DNA from: a gamma proteobacterium symbiont of Bathyaustriella thionipta
GTDB lineage: Bacteria > Pseudomonadota > Gammaproteobacteria > Chromatiales > Chromatiaceae
Assembly: GCA_025656895.1 (NCBI GenBank)
Contig: JAHXHF010000227.1
Coordinates: 1-14,537 of the forward strand
DNA: 14,537 bases
Reading direction: 5' to 3'
Each line of letters opens with the position of its first letter. Position 1 is the first letter of the stretch. Both the position numbers and the translations under genes were made by a program. The notes under the pieces are model-generated. The model did no database searches, was not told the DNA's origin, and was given only the letters and a program-made list of their open reading frames with translations. Shown here in pieces: positions 1 through 5,400 of the stretch.

Positions 1-158
1 TTACCTCGTTCCCACGTTCAACGTGGGCATGCATACCAAACCACCAGTAAGCACACTGCAAGCTATGCAATGAGCCAGTCCAGCATCAGCCTGTTTTTCT
101 AGGCGGCAATAAGATTCATAATCCGTATGCATTCCCACGTAGGAACGTGGGAACGAGG
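1..158. repeat. Miniature inverted-repeat element, copy 1
   Basis: This 158-bp unit is repeated at 197-354 with 7 mismatches; the first 91 bases are identical and all differences fall in unit positions 92-123. Its ends are near-perfect terminal inverted repeats of 33-34 bp: 4-36 and the reverse complement of 125-158 both begin CCTCGTTCCCACGTTC and end in GCATAC, differing at about three positions. Each end folds on itself: CCCACGTT 11-18 with AACGTGGG 20-27, and a 9-bp stem 132-140 with 145-153 around a 4-base loop. The middle 88 bp has no convincing coding content. The shape fits a MITE or a paired REP unit (BIME) mobilised in trans, for example by a REP-associated tyrosine transposase. That enzyme is inferred; none lies in the window. 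Confidence 0.75.
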
Positions 159-196
159 ATAAAGAGGGGCCAGGGGAGATTTGAGGATTCTGAATA

Positions 197-354
197 TTAC
201 CTCGTTCCCACGTTCAACGTGGGCATGCATACCAAACCACCAGTAAGCACACTGCAAGCTATGCAATGAGCCAGTCCAGCATCAGCCGGTTTTTCTAAGC
301 AGCAACAAGGTTTATAATTCGTATGCATTCCCACGTAGGAACGTGGGAACGAGG
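197..354. repeat. Miniature inverted-repeat element, copy 2
   Basis: This is the second copy of the 158-bp unit, in the same orientation as copy 1 and separated from it by 38 bp. The terminal inverted repeats lie at 200-232 and 321-354. Relative to copy 1, six of the seven differences are transitions and all are internal, so the ends are conserved while the core drifts. I see no clear target-site duplication: the left flank ends in tgaata and the right begins acatcc. A tandem pair suggests local duplication or repeated insertion into a tolerant intergenic site. Confidence 0.75.
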
Positions 355-363
355 ACATCCTTC

Positions 364-380
364 CCCCTTTTCCAAAGGGG
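364..380. repeat. Short C/G-rich palindrome
   Basis: CCCCTTT at 364-370 pairs with AAAGGGG at 374-380 around a 3-base loop. It lies between the right end of repeat copy 2 and the hairpin downstream of the minus-strand gene. Short palindromes of this type are common dispersed intergenic repeats in proteobacteria. No function can be read from the sequence. Confidence 0.4.
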
Positions 381-414
381 AAAGGCGGAGACACATCAAA
401 CGGGTGGGGTAGGC

Positions 415-450
415 AGCCCTGTACTCAGACACCTGCCTGAGTACAGGGCT
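415..450 (-). terminator. Strong hairpin downstream of the glycine-zipper gene
   Basis: The bases 415-428 (beginning AGCCCTGTAC) and 437-450 form a perfect 14-bp stem with an 8-base loop. The hairpin starts 15 bases after the minus-strand stop codon at 466, the usual place for a transcription terminator or 3'-end-protecting stem. No T-run follows on the minus strand, so it is not a textbook intrinsic terminator. It could instead block exonucleases or be an unrelated palindromic repeat. Confidence 0.45.
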
Positions 451-465
451 TGAACAATCAGATTC

Positions 466-1038
466 TCAGTCCTGACACAGAATATTCATTTTCATCTGTG
501 CGGTTTTAACCGCTGATTCGTCTTTGGCGGCCAGTAATTCCTGTTTGGCCTGAGCGCATTCATTGGCTTCTTTGCGATGCTCGGCTTTATAAGCGTCAGG
601 CACCTGGCTGTTATGTACGCAGAATTCATCAGAAACACGGCGCATATTATTGGTGCTGCCCTGTTCTACCTGAACACAGTCACCTTCGCGGAAATTGCCG
701 CTATCCATGGCGACGCGTATGGTTCCGCCCTGAATCAGGTTGACGGTATAGACTTTCTGCTTGCCACCGGCCATGTGACCACCCACCGCGCGGCCGGCTG
801 CCGCTCCACCCAGGGTACGCAGTGCCTTGTTACTGGTGGATTTACCTTTACCTGTATACAGGCCGACCAGACCACCGACCACGGTGCCTCCGGTTTTACC
901 ACCTGAATTATCCTTGCTTTGTTTTCCGACGCTGCTGATGGTGCCATAGGCTACAGCTGAAAGCTGAGCCGAATGAGCATTTCCGATAAAGAGAAGGAGG
1001 CCGCAAAAAAGTGTGGCAATAGCAATATTACGAGACAT
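466..1038 (-). CDS. Exported glycine-zipper (17 kDa antigen-like) protein
   Basis: A 190-residue protein. Residues 1-23 form a signal peptide (basic MSRN, a hydrophobic stretch, then NAHSA), so the product is exported. No lipobox is visible: the only early cysteine, C12, is preceded by TLF, so it is probably not a lipoprotein. Residues about 46-92 are a glycine-zipper segment (repeated GG, GxxxG and AAAG patterns), as in the Rick_17kDa_Anti/SlyB group of outer-membrane-associated proteins. The following 60 residues include two cysteines (GDC and EFC) that could form a disulfide, and the last 40 form a charged helix. The start is supported by GGAG about 7 bases upstream on the minus strand (1046-1049). 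The gene is divergent from mgtE. The fold group is fairly clear; the exact role, perhaps envelope integrity, is not known. Confidence 0.85.
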   Translation of the reverse strand: MSRNIAIATLFCGLLLFIGNAHSAQLSAVAYGTISSVGKQSKDNSGGKTGGTVVGGLVGLYTGKGKSTSNKALRTLGGAAAGRAVGGHMAGGKQKVYTVNLIQGGTIRVAMDSGNFREGDCVQVEQGSTNNMRRVSDEFCVHNSQVPDAYKAEHRKEANECAQAKQELLAAKDESAVKTAQMKMNILCQD

Positions 1039-1058
1039 AAAAATACTCCAATAACAGG

Positions 1059-1085
1059 CTTACAATAAGATTTGACAGCTATAAT
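1059..1085 (+). promoter_or_regulatory. Candidate sigma70 promoter for mgtE
   Basis: A perfect TATAAT lies at 1080-1085. The best upstream partner is CTTACA at 1059-1064, 15 bp away, which matches TTGACA at four of six positions. Transcription would start near 1091, just past the GTG at 1089, which argues against that GTG as the start codon. The -35 match is weak, so the call rests mainly on the -10 box. Confidence 0.4.
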
Positions 1086-1139
1086 CGTGTGACTATCCGT
1101 GAGTACGCTCCCGCTGTCAAATACGGCAAAGGCTTTGCC
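1070..1139 (+). promoter_or_regulatory. Inverted repeats in the mgtE upstream region
   Basis: ATTTGACAGC at 1070-1079 and its exact reverse complement at 1113-1122 form a 10-bp inverted repeat with a 33-bp spacer that contains the TATAAT box. Next to it, GGCAAAG at 1125-1131 and CTTTGCC at 1133-1139 form a second 7-bp inverted repeat. This could be an operator pair or the start of a structured leader. It does not resemble an M-box I can recognise, and no regulator is identified. Confidence 0.3.
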
Positions 1140-1274
1140 TATAAAAGTGAGCCTGTTGAAAATACAGAAATTGGCAGCCGGCCCGCTAGTAATCCTGTTA
1201 GACTTGAGCGGGAAGGCATCATTTTCAATGATGCATCAGGATTCCAGTCGGTACTCTCTTTTCGTGGAACAGAT

Positions 1275-2627
1275 GTGGCAGCTAATACGGCACAAGATAT
1301 TCGTATAGATCGTGTTCTGGATAATCTGGACAGTGGTGCCTTGCACAAGGTGGCTGCTTCACTGCGTGGGCTGCATCCGGCTGAAATTGCTCATCTGCTT
1401 GAATCTTTACCGCTTGAACAACGTAAAATCATCTGGAGTGTCAGTGATGACCGTCTGGATGGTGAGGTATTGGTACATCTGGCCGAAGATGTACGCGACG
1501 ATATTCTCAGCCATATGGACCGTTCAGAGATTTTATCGGCAGCGCAGAATCTGGATGCCGATGATCTGGCCGATCTGATCAATGACCTGCCGCTGGCGGT
1601 CAGTAGCGAGATCCTGGATTCACTGGATCAACAGCACCGCGAGCGTTTACAGTCCGTCTTGTCCTACCCGGAAGATACGGCCGGCGGCCTGATGAATGTT
1701 GATACCATCACGGTGCGTGCCGAAGTAACACTGGATGTAGTGTTGCGCTATTTGCGGCGTTTGAAAGGCCGTATTCCGGAAAATACCGACAGTCTGTATG
1801 TGGTCAACCGTTTCGGTAAATATCTGGGGGTTTTACCCCTGATAGCCACCGTTACCGGCGACCCGGATGATTCGGTAGCCGAAGCCATGACGCTGGATCA
1901 ACATCCCATTCAGGCTACCTGGGATGAACTGGAAGTAGCCAACCGTTTTGAACAACAGGATCTGGTATCCGCACCCGTGGTGGATGCTGATGGCAAACTG
2001 CTGGGACGTATTACCATTGATGACGTGGTGGATGTTATTCGTGAAGAAGGTGAGCGCCAGTTGATGGGTACCGCCGGTCTGACCGAAGATGAGGATATGT
2101 TCGCGCCGGTATTCGACAGCGCGCGCCGCCGTGCCATCTGGCTGGGGGTTAATCTGCTGACTGCCTTGCTGGCATCTTTTGTAATCGGTTTATTTGAAAA
2201 TACCTTGCAACAGGTGGTAGCGCTGGCGATTCTTATGCCGATTGTGGCCAGTATGGGGGGTATTGCCGGCAGTCAGACGCTAACCCTGATTATTCGCGGC
2301 CAGGCACTGGGGCAGATTTCAGTCAAAAATGCCCGTCAGTTGCTGTTTAAGGAAATGGCTATCGGTGCGGTTAACGGCATGGTCTGGGCACTGGTAGTGG
2401 GCAGTATCGCGGCCATCTGGTTTGATAATTACAAGATCGGTTTTCTGATCGCCGCCGCCATGGTAATTAATCTGGTGGTGGCCGCATTTGCCGGTGCCAT
2501 GTTCCCCATGCTATTGAAAAAAATGTCCATTGATCCGGCTCTGGCGGGTGGTGTTCTGCTTACCACGGTTACCGATGTTGTCGGTTTTATGGCCTTTCTG
2601 GGACTAGCGACCATCATATTGCTGTAA
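1275..2627 (+). CDS. mgtE: Magnesium transporter MgtE
   Basis: Mg2+ channel/transporter of the inner membrane. From GTG 1275 it is 450 residues, the normal family length. In order it has an MgtE_N domain (about 10-130; SGALHKVAASLRGLHPAEIA is typical), two CBS domains (about 137-265; YPEDTAGGLMN at the start, GRITIDDVVDVIREE at the end) that gate the pore in response to cytosolic Mg2+, and five membrane helices (about 280-450). The helices carry MPIVASMGGIAGSQT and TTVTDVVGF; the Asp of the latter matches the family's selectivity-filter residue. The frame stays open to a GTG at 1089, giving 512 residues, but those 62 extra residues look unlike MgtE, have no ribosome site and would start at the likely promoter. 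GTG 1275 has GGA 6 bases upstream. No other ATG, GTG or TTG lies between. Function is near certain; the start is not. Confidence 0.93.
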   Translation: MAANTAQDIRIDRVLDNLDSGALHKVAASLRGLHPAEIAHLLESLPLEQRKIIWSVSDDRLDGEVLVHLAEDVRDDILSHMDRSEILSAAQNLDADDLADLINDLPLAVSSEILDSLDQQHRERLQSVLSYPEDTAGGLMNVDTITVRAEVTLDVVLRYLRRLKGRIPENTDSLYVVNRFGKYLGVLPLIATVTGDPDDSVAEAMTLDQHPIQATWDELEVANRFEQQDLVSAPVVDADGKLLGRITIDDVVDVIREEGERQLMGTAGLTEDEDMFAPVFDSARRRAIWLGVNLLTALLASFVIGLFENTLQQVVALAILMPIVASMGGIAGSQTLTLIIRGQALGQISVKNARQLLFKEMAIGAVNGMVWALVVGSIAAIWFDNYKIGFLIAAAMVINLVVAAFAGAMFPMLLKKMSIDPALAGGVLLTTVTDVVGFMAFLGLATIILL

Positions 2628-2637
2628 TATTTATCCC

Positions 2638-2661
2638 GCTTTATGCATCACGCATAAAAGC
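2638..2661 (+). terminator. Possible weak terminator after mgtE
   Basis: TTTATGC at 2640-2646 pairs with GCATAAA at 2652-2658 around a 5-base loop, and outer GC pairs extend the stem with one bulge. It begins about 10 bases after the mgtE stop codon. Only a broken run of T residues follows, so termination would be weak. Confidence 0.35.
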
Positions 2662-2822
2662 TCATCTTTCGTAAAATAAACGGTACAGAAAAAGCCAATG
2701 TTCTGTCTGATTATTGCTTGCTTTCAAAACCCTCAGTAAATGCTGACATTTCTACGGGGCATGTGGTTGCCTGCTTTTGCCTAGAGTATGGACAGGTCAA
2801 ATGAATGGCCGGGCTTGTTCAT

Positions 2823-2828
2823 AAGGAG
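2823..2828 (+). promoter_or_regulatory. Ribosome binding site that sets the pseudopilin start
   Basis: AAGGAG lies 6 bases before the ATG at 2835. This spacing selects 2835 over the upstream in-frame ATG at 2805, which has no such site, and over the ATG at 2829, which directly abuts the motif. Confidence 0.7.
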
Positions 2829-2834
2829 ATGAAG

Positions 2835-3383
2835 ATGTCTGAAAAAATACTTTTCAAACAAAGGCAACAGGGCTTCAGTTTATTGGAATTGCTCATCAGC
2901 ATGGCGATATTTGTTATTTTGATGTCCATGGTGATGCCGGCCATGTCGGCGATGGTGGCACAGAATAAAATGTCGGCCAGGGTTAATGGTTTTGTGAGCA
3001 AATTTCATATGGCGCGCAGCAACGCCATTTCCAGTGGGATCAATACCGTGGTTTGTCCCAGCCTTGACCAGTCCTCTTGTGAAAATTCTTTTGACTGGTC
3101 AGAGGGCCTGATCATTTTTGCCGACAGCAATAATAATCGCCAGCGTGATGTGGATGAACCCTTGATACATGTGTGGTCTGCACAGCAGGATGATATCCGC
3201 ATTGTGTCATCCAGTGGTCGGCGCAAAACCATCTATCATGCGGACGGGCGTACACCGGGAACCAATCTGACGATAAAATTCTGCCCTCGCTCAGAGGATG
3301 ATGAAGCACGCGCCATTGTTATCTCGAATAATGGTCGTTTGCGTCTGGACAGGCGTCAGGCGGTTATTGACTGCAGCAGTTAG
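2835..3383 (+). CDS. GspH/FimT-type pseudopilin (minor pilin)
   Basis: A 182-residue type IV pilin-like protein. The class III signal is clear: a basic leader, then QQG|FSLLELLISM, so prepilin peptidase would cut after G13, leaving F14 at +1 and E18 at +5. The hydrophobic helix (14-38) anchors it in the inner membrane before assembly. The rest is a GspH-like domain (ARSNAISSGINTVVCP, then W..GLIIFAD.N.NR) with four cysteines after the helix. Near the C-terminus is G167-R-L-R170, matching the GRxR motif reported for FimT proteins that bind DNA in natural transformation. Its partner could be a type IV pilus (as FimT) or the type II secretion machine encoded nearby (as GspH); the GRLR motif favours FimT. 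Its stop codon overlaps the stop of the opposing ATPase gene. Confidence 0.85.
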   Translation: MSEKILFKQRQQGFSLLELLISMAIFVILMSMVMPAMSAMVAQNKMSARVNGFVSKFHMARSNAISSGINTVVCPSLDQSSCENSFDWSEGLIIFADSNNNRQRDVDEPLIHVWSAQQDDIRIVSSSGRRKTIYHADGRTPGTNLTIKFCPRSEDDEARAIVISNNGRLRLDRRQAVIDCSS

Positions 3384-4357
3384 GCAGGCTCCTGGGGAAA
3401 GCCGTCTTCGTCCAGCCCCAATTGCTCATTCACAGGAGCAGGGCTGTGTGACGGTTTGAACTGGCTGATGGCCTGTTCCAGATCAGCCAGGCTGTGTGAT
3501 AAGGCATCCAGTTCGGGGGCAGAGTCTGATATTCTGTGCGTGCTTTTTTTAGAGCGGGATATTCTTTTTCTGCCCGGCTTGCAGACAGCCAGCTTGTCCT
3601 TGATCGTCGCAACATCGGCTATCTTAAGATCGGCTCGGCCGGATACCTGATAAAGAATAAGCAGTTGCCGATCTATTTTGTTGATCAGAGCGGGATTGCC
3701 TTGCGTACCATTAAAAATTTCATTAATGAGCTGTTCGGTGAACGCAGATGCGGCTTCTGCGGGCAGGCGTGCGCGAATATAGGCCTGTGTTTCCATTTGA
3801 TCCAAAGGCTGTAATTGCGCGTTGATCAGTAACGGCAGGCTGAATAAATCCTGATTCATGTTTTGCAGGGAAGTGCTTAATTCAGCTTGCCCCACCAGCA
3901 GGATTTTTATCATCAGCTTTTGTTCATAACGCAAATTGCCCAGCTGAATCAGTGCCTGCAGTGAAGCTTTTGAAAGCTGCTCGGCATCATCCACCACCAT
4001 TAACAAGTCATGGCCTGCGGCGGCCAGTGATTGCAGATATTGTTCCAGTTTATTTTGTTGCTGTGCCCGATCGAGTCCGCGATAGGATAATCCCCAGGCC
4101 AGCAGACACAAGGGCAGCCATTCTTCATCCGGCTGACGGCTGCTGGCCAACTCGGCCACCCTGATGTTTTTCGGCAGACCTTCCTGTAGCAGTTTTTGTA
4201 ACAGCAGGGTTTTTCCGCAGCCCTTATCGCCGCTTAGTAATAACAGGCCACCGGGATGGCTTAATTGATCCCGCAGGCCTTGCAGGGCACTGCGCTGCGA
4301 GCAGCCCGGATAGAAGCAGGCGGGGTTAATGGTTGAACAAAATGCGTCCTGTAACAT
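3380..4357 (-). CDS. ExeA/DamX-like P-loop ATPase
   Basis: From ATG 4357 a 325-residue protein, placing the P-loop at residues 43-50 (GDKGCGKT), about where GspA/ExeA, MshM and DamX-type proteins have it. Walker B is LLMVVDDAEQL (117-127); the DDAEQL form resembles DamX-type ATPases rather than the DEAQ of ExeA/MshM. LRYEQKLMIKILLVGQAEL and the later NGTQGNPALIN segment are also typical of the group. After about residue 255 comes a basic stretch (RKRISRSKK) and a short acidic tail. I see no membrane helix, SPOR domain or peptidoglycan-binding domain, so it is probably soluble. The frame is open to a TTG at 4456, but that codon lies in the arm of a terminator. Relatives act in pilus or secretin assembly (ExeA, MshM) or at the septum (DamX); which applies is not decided. 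Confidence 0.8.
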   Translation of the reverse strand: MLQDAFCSTINPACFYPGCSQRSALQGLRDQLSHPGGLLLLSGDKGCGKTLLLQKLLQEGLPKNIRVAELASSRQPDEEWLPLCLLAWGLSYRGLDRAQQQNKLEQYLQSLAAAGHDLLMVVDDAEQLSKASLQALIQLGNLRYEQKLMIKILLVGQAELSTSLQNMNQDLFSLPLLINAQLQPLDQMETQAYIRARLPAEAASAFTEQLINEIFNGTQGNPALINKIDRQLLILYQVSGRADLKIADVATIKDKLAVCKPGRKRISRSKKSTHRISDSAPELDALSHSLADLEQAISQFKPSHSPAPVNEQLGLDEDGFPQEPA

Positions 4358-4454
4358 GCCTTTATAGTAACCGTATATGACTTTTGCTGCAGAGTGAGAG
4401 AAAATAGCCGGTTTAGGACTCAGCCAGGCGCTGAAATCAGCCCGTTCTGTGTTC

Positions 4455-4491
4455 AAAAATGCTCATTTGCCGCTGTAAATGAGCATTTTTT
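4455..4491. terminator. Bidirectional intrinsic terminator in a divergent gap
   Basis: Positions 4455-4468 and 4477-4490 form a perfect 14-bp stem around an 8-base loop. The stem runs into six T on the plus strand and five T on the minus strand, so it can stop transcription in both directions. It sits between two genes that point away from each other, where no known transcript should end. Likely targets are antisense readthrough from the pseudopilin gene and leftward readthrough from the cysZ side. Confidence 0.75.
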
Positions 4492-4574
4492 GCCCTGATC
4501 GGATTGATTTTAGCAGCCATCTGAGCCGTTACTCGATAACTTTACTGTTCGCTGAATAGCAACTTTTTATATCC

Positions 4575-4580
4575 AGGAGA
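4575..4580 (+). promoter_or_regulatory. Ribosome binding site for the TTG start of cysZ
   Basis: AGGAGA lies 5 bases before the TTG at 4586. It supports an unusual TTG start that gives the full-length CysZ N-terminus. Confidence 0.65.
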
Positions 4581-4585
4581 ATATC

Positions 4586-5347
4586 TTGAGTAGAAATAAT
4601 CCGGCACTGGGTCTGCAGCATTTGCTGGGCGGATTCAAATTGGCGCTGTCCCCCGGCCTGAGACGTTTTGTTCTCATCCCCTTTCTGGTCAATGTGATTA
4701 TTTTTTCGCTGCTGGTGTGGCTGGGTATTGATCAGTTCGGCGTTTTTATGGACTGGGCCGTTCCCGAGGACGCCTGGTATTCCTTCCTGCGCTGGTTGTT
4801 GTGGCCGCTGTTCGCAGTGGCTGCGCTGTTGATTATTTTTTTCACCTTTACCGCTATTGCCAATCTGATCGCAGCGCCTTTCAATGCCCTGCTGGCTGAA
4901 AAGGCGGAACTGAAACTGGGAGGGCAATTGCCTTCTGGAAGCAGTTCCATGAGCGATATTATGAAATCAATCATTCCGGCGATGATGTCGGAACTCAGAA
5001 AACTGGCTTATTTTCTGTTGCGTGCCATACCTATTCTGCTGCTGTTTCTGATACCGGTGGTTAATATTGCAGCTTCCGTATTATGGATTATTTTCGGTGC
5101 CTGGTTTATGACCATTGAATACGCCGACTATCCCATGGGCAACCATGACATGAGTTTTCCTCAACAACTGGCCAGTCTCAGAGCCAGCCGCTGGTCATCT
5201 CTGGGCTTTGGTGGCAGCGTTATGTTATTAATGATGATTCCACTGGTTAATTTTCTGGCCATGCCGGCCGCTGTCTGCGGCGCAACCTTGTTCTGGCATA
5301 AGGAACTGGCCTCAAAAGCGGCCCTGAATCCCGCAGAAATGAGCTAA
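4586..5347 (+). CDS. cysZ: Sulfate permease CysZ
   Basis: A 253-residue inner-membrane protein of the CysZ/EI24 family, which imports sulfate for cysteine synthesis. Characteristic segments match the E. coli protein as I recall it: GFKLALSPGLRRFVLIPFLVN near the N-terminus, IANLIAAPFNALLAEKAE after the second hydrophobic segment, IEYADYPMGNH in the middle and MPAAVCGATLFWHKE near the C-terminus. Long hydrophobic segments lie at about 27-47, 72-97, 140-178 and 205-233. Translation starts at TTG with a good ribosome site. It is followed after 53 bp by gspD on the same strand, so some cotranscription with the secretion genes is possible. No other sulfur-assimilation gene is in the window. Confidence 0.93.
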   Translation: MSRNNPALGLQHLLGGFKLALSPGLRRFVLIPFLVNVIIFSLLVWLGIDQFGVFMDWAVPEDAWYSFLRWLLWPLFAVAALLIIFFTFTAIANLIAAPFNALLAEKAELKLGGQLPSGSSSMSDIMKSIIPAMMSELRKLAYFLLRAIPILLLFLIPVVNIAASVLWIIFGAWFMTIEYADYPMGNHDMSFPQQLASLRASRWSSLGFGGSVMLLMMIPLVNFLAMPAAVCGATLFWHKELASKAALNPAEMS

Positions 5348-5358
5348 ACCCGATGCAC

Positions 5359-5390
5359 TTGCTACAATAGAAGATAATATTTGCTACAAT
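5359..5390 (+). promoter_or_regulatory. Two TTGCTACAAT direct repeats before gspD
   Basis: TTGCTACAAT occurs exactly at 5359-5368 and 5381-5390, a 22-bp period equal to two helical turns. Each contains TACAAT, a good -10 hexamer. This could be a regulator site bound on one face of the DNA, or overlapping promoter elements of the gspDEF operon. No known regulator is recognised. Confidence 0.35.
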
Positions 5391-5400
5391 CGATAACCCT

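Noticed and set aside
1..354. CRISPR array suggested by repeated palindromic units
   Set aside because: Only two long 158-bp units with one 38-bp gap are present, not many short repeats with equal-sized spacers, and no cas gene is nearby.
197..394. 65-residue minus-strand open frame over repeat copy 2
   Set aside because: It lies within the miniature element and the adjacent palindrome, has low-complexity content and shows no family signature.
577..906. 109-residue plus-strand frame opposite the glycine-zipper gene
   Set aside because: It is antisense to a gene with a clear signal peptide, ribosome site and domain, and has no recognisable features.
1089..1274. N-terminal extension of MgtE from GTG 1089
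   Set aside because: Not excluded, but there is no ribosome site, no family similarity, it starts at the likely promoter, and it includes rare codons such as AGA. GTG 1275 gives the normal length.
4358..4456. TTG start for the ATPase gene at 4456
   Set aside because: The codon lies inside the T-run and arm of the two-way terminator, and the extra 33 residues precede the usual family N-terminus.
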